Below are positions 54,530 to 64,000 of a stretch of 64,000 nt of DNA, piece by piece (the stretch's first letter is position 1; the number at the start of each line of letters is the position of its first letter). The stretch is from Castor canadensis (taxonomy: Eukaryota > Chordata > Mammalia > Rodentia > Castoridae). A model generated the notes under the pieces. That model searched no databases. It saw nothing but the letters and a program-made list of their open reading frames with translations, and had not been told where the DNA came from. The stretch is from positions 127,587,583 to 127,651,582 of the forward strand of contig NC_133390.1 of NCBI RefSeq assembly GCF_047511655.1. The letters are read 5' to 3'. Position numbers and translations under genes: made by a program.

Positions 54530-55636
54530 ATGACGGGAAGACAGAAGAAGCAGGGAAACCAGTTTTCCCACAGCAAAAAATTAGTACAGGAACCAGAGGG
54601 GAATGAAGAGAACAGAAACTCAGATCCAGACTCCAACAAAATGAAGATAAACTATGCCAAAGGACCCAATGAAGCCCACAAGAATAATTTAAAAGAAGAC
54701 ATACTACAAGTACTCAATGAGAATTTTATAGAGATGATAATGGATAGGGTCAACCAAAATGTACAGGAGACACTCAAGAAATTCCAAGACAACAAAAATA
54801 GAGAATTTGAAAAAGCAAAAGAAGAAATAAAGGAAACCATAGAAGCACTGTATAAACACCAAAGTGAAAGAGAGAACACAATGAATAAACGGATAAATGA
54901 ACTCAGGACAAAAATAGACAACATTAAAGAAGAAACCTGCCAGGATATGGAAAATCTCAGAAAAAAGAATGAAACAGAACTGCAAAACAAAACAGAAGGC
55001 CAATCCAGCAGAATAGAACAAACAGAAGACAGAATTTCAGAACTTGAAGATGAAATGGTAATTAAAGGAAAAACTGAAGAGCTATTAATTAAACAACTCA
55101 AGACCTGTGAAAAGAAAATGCAAGAACTCACCGACTCCATCAAAAGACCAAACTTGAGAATCATGGGCATCGAAGAAGGAGAAGAGCTGCAAGCGAAGGG
55201 AATGTGTAATATATTCAACAAAATAATAACGGAAAATTTCCCAAATCTAGAGAAAGATATTACCATACAGATGCAAGAGGCCTCCAGGACACCAAACAGA
55301 CCAGATCAAAATAGAACTACTCCACCACATATCATCATTAAAATAACAAGTACAGAAACTAAGGAAAGAATATTGAAAGCTGTAAGAGAGAAAAAACAAG
55401 TAACATACAAAGGTAAACCCATCAAAATCACAGCAGACTTCTCAACAGAAACATTAAAAGCAAGAAGAGCGTGGGGTGAGATCTTCCGGGCACTGAATGA
55501 AAATAACTTCAACCCCAGGATACTCTACCCAGCAAAGCTATCATTCAAAATAGATGGAGCAATAAAAGTCTTCCATGATAAGCAGAAACTAAAACAATAT
55601 GTGACCACAAAGCCACCACTACAAAAGATTCTGTGA
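54530..55636 (+). CDS. ORF1: L1 ORF1 protein, intact 368 codons
   Basis: The ATG at 54530 (MTGRQKKQGN) is in frame with an uninterrupted 368-codon ORF, the usual rodent/primate ORF1p size. Domains in order: basic N-terminal tail (1-50), long heptad-rich coiled coil (about 85-205) for trimerisation, an RRM-like domain starting at RPNLRIMGIEEG (about 207-295), and a C-terminal domain with ARRAWGEIFRAL (311-322) ending QKIL. ORF1p packages L1 RNA as a nucleic-acid chaperone in cytoplasmic particles (established). I chose this start because the copies at 20563 and 52739 preserve the same ATG. The upstream in-frame extension to 54461 lacks similarity to ORF1p. Translation is plausible if the 5'UTR promoter is active, but partner ORF2 is broken. 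Confidence 0.9.
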   Translation: MTGRQKKQGNQFSHSKKLVQEPEGNEENRNSDPDSNKMKINYAKGPNEAHKNNLKEDILQVLNENFIEMIMDRVNQNVQETLKKFQDNKNREFEKAKEEIKETIEALYKHQSERENTMNKRINELRTKIDNIKEETCQDMENLRKKNETELQNKTEGQSSRIEQTEDRISELEDEMVIKGKTEELLIKQLKTCEKKMQELTDSIKRPNLRIMGIEEGEELQAKGMCNIFNKIITENFPNLEKDITIQMQEASRTPNRPDQNRTTPPHIIIKITSTETKERILKAVREKKQVTYKGKPIKITADFSTETLKARRAWGEIFRALNENNFNPRILYPAKLSFKIDGAIKVFHDKQKLKQYVTTKPPLQKIL

Positions 55637-55782
55637 GGGATCCTGCACACAGAAAGTGACACCCAACTTAACCATGAAAAGGCAGGCAGCACCAAACCAC
55701 AGGATAAGAAAAAGCAAGAAAGTAGAGAGTAACATCAAGTTAGGTACACACAATCAAACCTTCAAACAACTAAGACAACTAA

Positions 55783-58700
55783 ATGGCAGGAATCACCACA
55801 TACCTATCTGTACTAACGCTTAATGTTAATGGACTTAATTCACCCATCAAAAGACACTGTTTGACAAAACGGATTAAAAAAGAAGATCCAACAATTTGTT
55901 GCTTACAGGAGACTCATTTCACCGACAGAAATAAGCATATGCTTGGGATGAAACACTGGAAGAAGATTTACCAAGCCAATGGCCCCCGAAAACAAGCAGG
56001 AGTAGCAATACTTATCTCTGACAAAGTAGACTTCAAACCTACATTGATCAAATGAGATAAAGAAGGACATTCCATACTGATAAAAGGGGAAATAGACCAA
56101 AAGGAAATAACAATCATCAATCTGTACGCACCCAATGTCAACGCACCCAATTTCATCAAACATACCTGAAAGACCTAAAAGCATATATAAACGCCAACAC
56201 AGTGGTTGTGGGAGACTTTAACACACCATTCTCATCGATAGATAGGTCATCCAAACAAAAACTCAATAAAGAAATCCAAGATCTAAAATATGCAATAGAT
56301 CAAGTGGACCTAGTAGGTGTCTACAGAACATTTCATCCAACCTCTACACAATATACATTCTTCTCAGCAGCCCATGGAACCTTCTCCAAAATAGATCATA
56401 TCCTAGGGCACAAAGCAAGCCTCAGCAAATATAAGAAAATAGAAATAATACCGTGCATACTATCTGACCACAATGCAGTAAAAGTAGAACTCAACAACAA
56501 AAGTAAAGACAAAAAACATGCAAACAGCTGGAAACTAAACAACTCATTACTTAATGAAGAATGGATCATCGATGCAATAAAAGAGGAAATTAAAAAGTTC
56601 CTGGAAGTCAATGAAAATGAAAACACAACCTACCGGAACCTATGGGACACAGCTAAGGCAGTCTTGAGAGGAAAGTTTATAGCCATGAGTGCATATATTA
56701 AAAAGATTGAAAGATCCCAAATCAATGACCTAATGATACATCTCAAACTCCTAGAAAAACAAGAACAAGCAAATCCTAAAACAAATAGAGAAATAATAAA
56801 AATTAGAGCAGAAATCAACGAAATAGAAACCAAAAAAACCATACAAAGAATTAATGAAACAAAAAGTTGGTTCTTTGAAAAAATAAACAAGATCGATAGA
56901 CCCCTGGCAAACCTGACTAAAATGAGGAGAGAAAAAAACCAAATTAGTAGAATCAGGAATGCAAAGGGAGATAACAACAAACACCATGGAAGTCCAGGAA
57001 ATCATCAGAGACTACTTCGAGTACATAGATTCAAATAAATTTGAAAATCTTAAAGAAATGGACAGATTTTTAGACACATATGATCATCCAAAACTGAACC
57101 AAGAGGAAATTAATCACCTGAATAGGTGTATAACACAAAATGAAATTGAAGGAACAATCAAGAGTCTCCCCAAAAAGAAAAGTCCAGGACCTGATGGATT
57201 CACTGCTGAATTCTATCAGACCTTTAAAGAAGAACTGATACCAACCCTCCTTAAACTGTTCCACGAAATAGAAAGGGAAGGAAAACTGACAAACACATTT
57301 TATGAAGCCACTATTACACTTATCCCAAAACCAGGCAAAGACACCTCCAAAAAGGAGAACTATAGGCCAATCTCCTTAATGAACACTGACACAAAAATCC
57401 TCAACAAAATAATGGCAAACTGAATTCAACAACACCTTAAAAAGATTATTCACCACGACCAAGTAGGCTGCATCCCAGGAATGCAGGGTGGTTCAACATA
57501 TGAAAATCAATAAACGTAATAAACCACATTAACAGAAGCAAAGACAAAAACCACTTGATCATCTCAATAGATGCAGAAAAAGCCTTTGATAAGATCCAAC
57601 ACTATTTCATGATAAAAGTTCAAAGAAAACTAGGAATAGAAGGAAAGTACCTCAACATTATAAAAGCTATATATGACAAACGTACAGCCAGCATTATAAT
57701 TAATGGAGAAAAACTGAAACCATTCCATCTAAAATCAGGAACCAGACAAGGATGCCCACTATCTCCACTCCTATTCACATAGTACTGGAATTCCTAGCCA
57801 GACCAATTAGGCAAGAAGAAGGAATAAAAAATACAAATAGGTAAAGAAACTGTCAAAACATTCCTATTTGCAGATGACGTGATCCTATACCTTAAAGACC
57901 CAAAAAACTCTACTCAGAAGCTTCTAGACATCATCAATAGCTATAGCAAGGTAGCAGGATATAAAATCAACATAGAAAAATCATTAGCATTTCTATACAC
58001 TAACAATGAGCAAATGGAAAAAGAATGTATGAAAACAATTCCATTTACAATAGCCTCAAAAAAAATCAAATACCTAGGTGCAAACCTAACAAAAGATGTG
58101 AAAAACTTCTACAAGGAAAACTATACACTTCTGAAGAAAGAGATTGAGGAAGACTATAGAAAGTGGAGAGCTCTCCCATGCTCATGGATTGGTAGAATCA
58201 ACATAGTAAAAATGTCGATACTCCCAAAAGTAATCTACATGTTTAATGCAATTCCCATCAAAATTCCAATGACATTCATTAAAGAGATTGAAAAATCTAC
58301 TGTTAAATTTATATGGAAACACAAGAGGCCATGGATAGCCAAGGCAATGCTCAGTCAAAAGAACAATGGAGGAGGTATCACGATACCTGACTTCAAACTA
58401 TATTACAAAGCAATAACAATAAAAACAGCATGGTACTGGCACAAAAACAGACACAAAGACCAGTGGAATAGAATAGAGGACCCAGATATGAAGCCACATA
58501 ACTATAAACAACTTGTCTTTGACAAAGGAGCTAAAAATATATGATGGAGAAATAGCAGCCTCTTCAACAAAAACTGCTGGGAAAACTGGTTAGCAGTCTG
58601 CAAAAAACTGAAACTAGATCCATGTATATCACCCTATACCAATATTAAGTCAAAGTGGATCAAGGACCTTAATATCAGACCCCAAACTCTTAAGTTGATA

Positions 58701-59050
58701 CAGGAAAGAGTAGGAAATACTCTGGAATTAGTAGGTATAGGTAAGAACTTTGTCAACGAAACCCCAGCAGCACAGCAACTAAGAGGTAGCTTAGATAAAT
58801 GGGACCTCATAAAGCTAAAAAGCTTCTATCATCAAAAGAAATGGTTTGTAAGCTGAAGAGAACACCCACAGAGTGGGAGAAAATATTTGCCAGCTACACA
58901 TCAGACAAAGGACTGATAGCTAGAATATATAGGGAACTCAAAAAACTAAATTCCTCATATGTGGACATTAGATCAAGGGCAAACACAACAAGGGCATTGG
59001 ACTTTGAGCACATGATAAAAGTGAGAGCACACAAGGGAGGGGTGAGGATA
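55783..59050 (+). pseudogene. ORF2: L1 element F ORF2 (multiply disrupted)
   Basis: It starts [20 protein letters not shown] (endonuclease). A TGA at about 56053 has replaced a CGA present in element A, and a frameshift follows near 56165. The endonuclease resumes at 56202 ([25 protein letters not shown]) and the RT at 56959-57423 ([22 protein letters not shown]). A stop lies at about 57421. Then come [10 protein letters not shown] and [12 protein letters not shown] (57555-57782), a frameshift, and the catalytic FADD (about 57868). The C-terminus is cut by the deletion near 58952. There are at least five disabling lesions, so no function is expected. Confidence 0.92.
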
Positions 59051-59342
59051 GGGAAGACACCTAAATAATTAGCTAGCATTTGTTGCCGTTAATGCAGAGA
59101 AACTAAAGCAAATACCTTAAAAGCAACTGAGGTCAATAGGAAAAGGGGACCAGGAACTAGAGAAAAGGTTAGATCAAAAAGAATTAACCTAGAAGGTAAC
59201 ACACTCGCACAGGAAATTAATGTGAGTCAACTCCCTGTATAGCTATCCTAATCTCAACCAGCAAAAACCCTTGTTCTTTCCTATTATTGCTCATACTCTC
59301 TGTTCAACAAAATTAGAGGTAAGGGCAAAATAGTTTCTGCCA

Positions 59343-59418
59343 GGTATGGAGGGGGTGAGGGGGAGAGGGAGGGCGCGCGGTGGGTGGTAAGGGAGGGGGT
59401 GGGGGCAAGGGGGAGAAA
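59343..59418 (+). repeat. G-rich polypurine tract of L1 element F 3'UTR
   Basis: Several G-runs of four or more. Equivalent tracts occur in the L1 copies at 29.15, 35.9, 40.6 (inverted) and 43.65 kb (inverted). Confidence 0.8.
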
Positions 59419-59539
59419 TGACTCAAGCTTTGTATGAATAATAAAACAATAAAAATTAATTAAAAAATAAATGTAAGAAAAGAAGGAATGTTTTGTACCA
59501 GATGGTTAAATAGAAGGGGTCTTTTAAAAAATTACTCTT

Positions 59540-59640
59540 CGGGGCTGGCAAAGTGGTTCAAGGGTATAGGCCTGCCAAGTAAGCGTGGGGCCCAGAGTTC
59601 AAACCCCAGTACACCAGAAATAAAATAATAAAATAAAAGT
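59540..59640 (+). repeat. ID-like SINE
   Basis: 'ggggctggcaaagtggttca' and 'cagagttcaaaccccagtac', then an (aaaat)n tail. Confidence 0.9.
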
Positions 59641-59644
59641 TACT

Positions 59645-59755
59645 CTTTTGAGGCAGGCTCTTGCTATGTAACTGAGGCTGGCCTCAAATTTGGAATCCTG
59701 CCTCAGCCTCCCAAGTGCTGGAATTACAGATACATGAACCATGCCTGGCAAAAAA
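59645..59755 (-). repeat. B1-like SINE
   Basis: 'tgaggcaggctcttgctatg' and 'caagtgctggaattacagat'. Confidence 0.9.
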
Positions 59756-60196
59756 TTATCTTTATGTTTTTTTAAAAATTATTGATTGCTTAAAACACAA
59801 ATAATAATGTGTGTTATATGGTATGAGAGGTAAGAATATAACAATAAGTGTGTTACAGTCAGGAAGAAATTAAGTTAGATTGCGATGTCTTAAAATGCAC
59901 TGTGTAATCACTAGAGCAAATGTGAAAGACATACAAAGAGATACAGCTATTTGCCAAGAAAGGAAATAGAATAAGTATTGCTTTACCAAAAAGAAATCAG
60001 GAGAGCAGGACTGAGTAACAAATAGCAGATGGGGCAAATAGAAAAGTAAATATAAAGGTGGTAGACTTAAAGCTAATCATATCAATAGTTACATTAAATA
60101 TAAATAGGCCATACATTTCATTTAAATGAAGAATGGTCAGACTGGATAAAATAGCATGGTCTAAGTATGTGTTGTCTTTAAGAAACAGTATACAAT

Positions 60197-60362
60197 GCTG
60201 GGCACCAGTGGTATATCCTAGCTACTTAGGAGGCAGAGAGCAGGAGGATCACTGTTCAGAGCTGGCCCAGGGAAATCATGAGACAACATCTTGAAAAAAA
60301 GGGCTGGTGTTGTAGCTTGAGGTATAGGCCCTGAATTCAAGCTCCATACCACAAAAATAAAG
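60197..60362 (+). repeat. Dimeric SINE
   Basis: 'gctgggcaccagtggtatat', 'gaaaaaaagggctggtgttg' and 'ctgaattcaagctccatacc'. Confidence 0.85.
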
Positions 60363-60414
60363 AAAAAAAGAAAGAAGCAGTATACATATGAAGATACAGA
60401 ATGAAAATCAGAGT

Positions 60415-60745
60415 TTGGGGCTGGGGGATGTGGCTCAGTGGCAGAGCACTTGCCTAGTATGCAAGAGACTCTGGAGTCAATTCTTTTTTTTTTTTTTTTT
60501 TGGTGGGATTGGGGTTTGAACTTAGGGCTTTATATAAAAAAAAGTATATAAAGTAGGTGCTTTACTGCTTGAACCACACCTCCAGACCATTTTGCTGTGG
60601 TTATTTTGGAGATGAGATTTCTCACACTGTTTGCCTGGGGTGGCCTCAGATGGAGATCCTCCTGATCTCAGCCTTTTAGGTAGCTAGGATTATATGCTAG
60701 AGCCACTTGTGCCCAGCTGGATTTAATTCTAATGCCACAAAAAAT
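60415..60745 (+). repeat. ID-like SINE split by a dimeric SINE
   Basis: Left part 60415-60484 ('ggatgtggctcagtggcaga'); right part 60719-60745 ('tttaattctaatgccacaaa'). The aattct at the break is repeated on both sides. Confidence 0.85.
60485..60716 (-). repeat. Dimeric SINE nested in an ID-like SINE
   Basis: T-run, 'gattggggtttgaacttagg', 'gcttgaaccacacctccaga' and 'agctaggattatatgctaga'. Confidence 0.88.
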
Positions 60746-60847
60746 AGAGGGAAAGGTGTACCATGCACAATAAGAAAGTTAATGTTGCTATATTAATATT
60801 AGTCAAAGTAAACTTTAAGACAAGGATCATTTCTAGAAAAGACAGTT

Positions 60848-60940
60848 CAGGACTGGTGGAGTGGCTCAAGTGGTAAAGAGCACTTACCTAGCAAGTGTGA
60901 GGCACTGAGTTCAAACCCCAGTGGCTGCAAAAGAAAACAA
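60848..60940 (+). repeat. ID-like SINE
   Basis: 'ggactggtggagtggctcaa' and 'actgagttcaaaccccagtg'. Confidence 0.92.
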
Positions 60941-61250
60941 AAAAGACAGTTCATAATAATAATAGGGCCAGTTGATTAAAGATACAGTCTTAAATATGTA
61001 TTGTACCTCATAACAAAGCTTCAAAATTCATGAAGCAAAACTGAAAGCCAAAGAGATAACACAATTGTAGTTGGATATAGTAACAACTTTCCCATTAATT
61101 AATAGAACCTGTTGATAGAAGTAAAAAACCCAGTAAGGATATAAAAGATGTCAGTAGTACTAACCGAACTTCCTTTTTGTAGACCAATTCACTTAAGTAC
61201 TGAATCTAAAAACAGAAAAACGACAAAAGTAACTCCTTGCCTGTAATCAC

Positions 61251-61565
61251 TGTATATGTAAAGGATTAAATTCACAGGTTAAAAGGTAGGGACTGGCAGA
61301 TTCCATGCTCTCAATAAGAGATTCTTGTAGATCTAAAGACAAATTGAAAGTGAGATGGAATAACTATACTAATATCATAAGATACACTTTAAATTAAAAA
61401 TTGCTACATGAGACAAAAATCTTTTATGTTGATAAAGGTGAGTTCCTCAAGGAACTGTATAACAGTTGTAAACATACATGCACCAAACAATAGGCTCACA
61501 AGTACATGCAACAAAATGACAGAACCAAAGGGAAAAACTGTTCTATGATAATTGCAGACTTCATA
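61251..61565 (+). mobile_element. Second ancient L1 ORF2 fragment
   Basis: 'aacagttgtaaacatacatg' with 'caccaaacaataggctcaca' and 'gataattgcagacttcata' represents the same ORF2 region as the preceding relic, so it is a separate copy. Confidence 0.65.
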
Positions 61566-61571
61566 CCATAA

Positions 61572-61757
61572 TCCAAGTTGCCACTTGTTGAGCATTTTTT
61601 CCATATGAACTCATTTAGTTCACAGCAACCCTTCTGGCAGGCTCTTTCACTCTTTCCATTTTGCAGAAGAGGAAACTATGTCATAGAAAAGTTAAATGAT
61701 ATGCCCAAGGTAATAGATGTTAGTGCAGAACCTAGGTCATTGAGTCTTTCAGTAAAT
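61572..61757 (+). repeat. MIR SINE
   Basis: 'ttgcagaagaggaaactatg', 'aaatgatatgcccaaggtaa' and 'gtgcagaacctaggtcattg'. Confidence 0.8.
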
Positions 61758-61914
61758 TAGATTTCATGCGTAGAGGTTTCCTACTGTCCCACTGAAGAAG
61801 GGATCCCTTTATCTTCCTGACTCTGTAGCCTTTGCAGGAACACTGTGGAGAGCATCATTGCTTCAAAGAGCAGAGCATTCTAGTATGGGCTATTCTTTTC
61901 TAATTTCTGGGAAG

Positions 61915-61970
61915 GTCTACATCCATAACACCCTGAACGTGCCCAATCTTGTCTAATTGTGGGGAAGTTT
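61915..61970 (+). pseudogene. 5S rRNA-like 5' fragment (older)
   Basis: 'gtctacatccataacaccct' and 'gaacgtgcccaatcttgtct' match 5S rRNA nucleotides 1 to about 40 with about seven differences. Weak similarity ('ggggaag') continues to about nt 55. It begins exactly at 5S position 1. It could instead be the head of an ancient 5S-derived SINE. Confidence 0.6.
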
Positions 61971-62377
61971 TCCTCCTATGTTGAACTGAAACATTGTAAC
62001 TTCAATAAACTGGTCTTTATAGTAAAAGAAAAAAGCCCATCACTTTGGCAGCTGTTGTGATATGTGAAAAGTTGTCATGATGTCATTCACTGCTACCTCC
62101 AAACCAGTTGGAGACTTCAGTATTATAATTTCAATAACAGGACATTAAGATAGCAGAACAATAAGGAAATGGAGGATTTGAATACACAGTACACCAACTA
62201 GAATTAACAGATAGTCAAAACACTCTACTCAACCACAACAGAATACATTTTTATCTTAAGTGCACATAGAATATTCTTCATTTTATGTTAAGCCACTAAA
62301 CAACTCTCAATAAAAATGGAAAGATTGAAAAATATAGAGTCCATAACACTATTGACAGAGCAATAGTGAAAAAAATA

Positions 62378-62500
62378 ACTTTTTTTTTTTGAGACAGGGT
62401 CTCCTTATGTAGCCCAGGCTGGTCTTGAACTCATGATCCTTCTGCCTTAGCTTCCCAAGTAATGTGATTGCAGGAGTGCACCACCATACCTGGCCAAAAA
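62378..62500 (-). repeat. B1-like SINE
   Basis: T-run, 'tgtagcccaggctggtcttg' and 'gagtgcaccaccatacctgg'. Confidence 0.92.
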
Positions 62501-62581
62501 TTTTTACTTATATGGAAATTAAGCAGTGTATTTTCAAACAGTCAATGAGTGAAAAAAGAAATAAAGGATGTTAAAAATACT

Positions 62582-62662
62582 TGGAAGGACTGGGGATGTA
62601 AAGTGCTTGCCTAGCTTGCTCATAGTCCTGGATTTGACCCCCAGCACCACCAAAAATGACCA
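62582..62662 (+). repeat. ID-like SINE, shortened head
   Basis: 'ggactggggatgtaaagtgc' and 'ctggatttgacccccagcac'. Confidence 0.82.
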
Positions 62663-62939
62663 AATGAACAAAATATTTGGAGTTGAAATAAAAATACCAC
62701 ATACAAAACTTACAGGATTCTGTGAAAATAGTGTTCAGAGTTGTAAATGTATACAGTAACTTTTCACTTTTAGGAATTTGAAAAAGATTAATGAGATTAC
62801 CTAATTCATCTAATACAGTTCTTGCAAGAGCTTGGAGAACAGTAGGCACTTACTAAATATTAGTTTTACCATTACGACTCTCCATCAACACTACTTTGAA
62901 AATAAATGTTGGTACGAGGTTTGCTTGTTAAATTGTGGT

Positions 62940-63668
62940 ATATTTTTAAAATTATGTGTTTTTTAAAATTGGGATATTTGTCACATATCATAAATTCCAT
63001 GTACTTAAAATATACAATTTAGTGAGTTTTAATATATTTGCTAAACTGTGTTACTATCACAACTGTCTTAATTCAAAAGCATTTTCATAATTCCCAAAAG
63101 AAACTTCATCAATTAACAGTCACTCCTTAGCCCTAAGCTCTACTGTGTCTCCATGAATATGCCTTTTTGGACATTTAATGTAAATGGAATTATACAGTAT
63201 GTGCACTTTGTGTCTGCTTTCGATAGCATAATGTTTGTAAGACTCATTCCAGTTGTCACATGTATGAGTACTTCATTCCTTTTCATTGCTGAATAGTAGT
63301 CCATTGTATGGTTACCACACATTTAGCTTACCCACTCCTCCACTGATGGACATCTGAATTATTTCCACCTTTTGAGTGTTATAATAGTGCTGCTATGAAT
63401 GTTCATAGCCAAGCCTTTGTATGAAGACAATGTTTTCATTTCTCTTGACTCTTGACTTATAAGTAGAATTGCTGGCTCATGTGATAACTCTCTGAAGGTT
63501 CCTATTTGGCCACATCTTTGCTATTGTTAGTATCTTTTTGTTTTTAGTATCTCATTGTGGTTTTGACTTATTCATTCCTAATGACTAAAAGTTGAGAACA
63601 TAGTTCCCTGTGCATGTTAGCCATTTAGATAGCTTCTTTGTAGAGATGTCTACTCAAATAATTTGCCC
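62940..63668 (-). mobile_element. Ancient L1 relic (antisense)
   Basis: 'ggaattatacagtatgtgca' matches the family at 5.9 and 34.3 kb. Then come 'gctgaatagtagtccattgt', 'cacatttagcttacccactc' and 'agtagaattgctggctcatg', the inverted ORF2 C-terminus/3' region. Confidence 0.8.
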
Positions 63669-63878
63669 ATTTTTTTGGTGGGACTCTTTGCGGTTGGAAC
63701 CCAGGGCCTCATGTTTGCAGGTGCTCTACTGCTTGAGCTACTCCTCCAGTACATTTTGCTTGGTTACTTTTGGGGTCTTGTGAACTATTCGCCAGGGCTG
63801 GCCTTGAAACTCAATCTTCCCAATCTCAGCTTCCCAAATAGCTAGGGTTACAGGTGTGAGCCACTGGCACCGGGTAAT
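63669..63878 (-). repeat. Dimeric SINE
   Basis: 'gcggttggaacccagggcct', 'ctgcttgagctactcctcca' and 'gctagggttacaggtgtgag'. Short repeats of attgcccattt flank it. Confidence 0.88.
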
Positions 63879-63894
63879 TGCCCATTTAAAAAAA

Positions 63895-64000
63895 ACATTT
63901 TTGTTTGCTTGTTTGTTTTAAGATGGCCTCACTGTGTTCCCAGGCTGCTCTCAAACTCATGGGCTCAAGTGATCCTACCTCCTCAGCCTTCTAAGTAGCT
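63895..64000 (-). repeat. B1-like SINE, cut by the window edge
   Basis: 'ttgttttaagatggcctcac' and 'gggctcaagtgatcctacct'. Continues beyond the window. Confidence 0.85.

Larger units (their letters stand above)
53035..59480 (+). mobile_element. L1 element F: nearly full length, intact ORF1, decayed ORF2
   Basis: It holds a 5'UTR of about 1.5 kb (YY1-like ccaagatggc at 53042-53051), an intact ORF1 (54530-55636), a short spacer, ORF2 from 55783, a 3'UTR with G-rich tract (about 59343-59418) and an A-rich 3' end. About 625 bases of the ORF2 C-terminus and early 3'UTR are missing at about 58952. An 8-base match (aagaagga) occurs just before the 5' end and after the 3' end. That is too short to call a TSD with confidence. 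Confidence 0.93.
59860..61250 (+). mobile_element. Ancient L1 ORF2 (endonuclease region) relic, split by SINEs
   Basis: Landmarks in order: 'aatagttacattaaatataa' (about 60085), 'gtcagactggataaaatagc' (about 60137), 'atattaatattagtcaaagt' (about 60790), 'caaagcttcaaaattcatga' (about 61014) and 'acaattgtagttggatatag' (about 61061). These are the expected old L1 ORF2 5' sequences. Confidence 0.8.
62140..62860 (+). mobile_element. Ancient L1 ORF2 relic, split by SINEs
   Basis: 'aaccacaacagaatacattt', 'ttaagtgcacatagaatatt', 'aagccactaaacaactctca' and, after the B1-like SINE, 'atggaaattaagcagtgtat' follow the old L1 endonuclease C-terminal region. Confidence 0.78.

Noticed and set aside
53025-59490. 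Simple nested insertion of element F into element E with TSD aagaagga
   Set aside because: Only eight low-complexity bases match, and the expected continuation of element E is absent on the right side.
1-64000. Bacterial-type operons, riboswitches, phage or plasmid modules
   Set aside because: None are present; repeat content, CpG islands and splice signals are mammalian.

Overview
This window is vertebrate nuclear DNA, almost certainly from a rodent. It has no prokaryotic organisation: no operons, no ribosome binding sites and no long unique ORFs. Interspersed repeats fill much of it. The SINEs are of two kinds: tRNA-derived ID-like units (head near 'gctggtggagtggctcaag', B-box near 'gagttcaaacccc') and 7SL-derived B1-like units ('gtggctcacacctgtaatcc'). 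The two are often fused into dimers or trimers. Such ID/B1 composites belong to non-murid rodents; a castorimorph such as a beaver is my best guess, at low confidence.

Layout. 1-3.1 kb: relics of ancient L1 and L2 plus SINEs. 3.5-4.5 kb: a CpG island holding a minus-strand first coding exon with a signal peptide. 4.5-18.8 kb: intergenic or intronic DNA with SINEs, L2/MIR relics, one antisense ERV LTR and one LTR-like segment. 18.8-29.3 kb: an L1 cluster, in which an L1 lacking its 3' end sits inside an ancient L1, followed by a 5'-truncated L1. 29.3-39.0 kb: a 5S-derived retropseudogene, a hAT relic, SINE trimers, a Tigger relic, a short L1 with a probable 3' transduction, and a MaLR LTR carrying another ERV LTR. 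39.4-39.9 kb: a second CpG island with a plus-strand first exon that ends in ATG next to a splice donor. 40.5-47.6 kb: two minus-strand L1 insertions with target-site duplications (TSDs); one spans both ends but has lost ORF1 and the endonuclease. 51.4-59.5 kb: a 5' L1 fragment fused head-to-tail to a nearly full-length L1 whose 368-codon ORF1 is intact and whose ORF2 is broken. 59.5-64 kb: ancient L1 pieces, MIR, a second 5S-like fragment and SINEs.

Only two cellular genes are supported, each by one first exon: the minus-strand gene (body leftward, mostly outside the window) and the plus-strand gene at 39.7 kb (body rightward). I could not name either. No L1 copy looks autonomous, because every ORF2 is interrupted or truncated. 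I found no convincing undescribed biological system. The points most worth a second look are the structurally odd L1 copies, an antisense open region shared by four L1 5'UTRs, and the short 5S-derived insertions. SINE and relic boundaries were placed by eye and may be off by about 5-30 bases.
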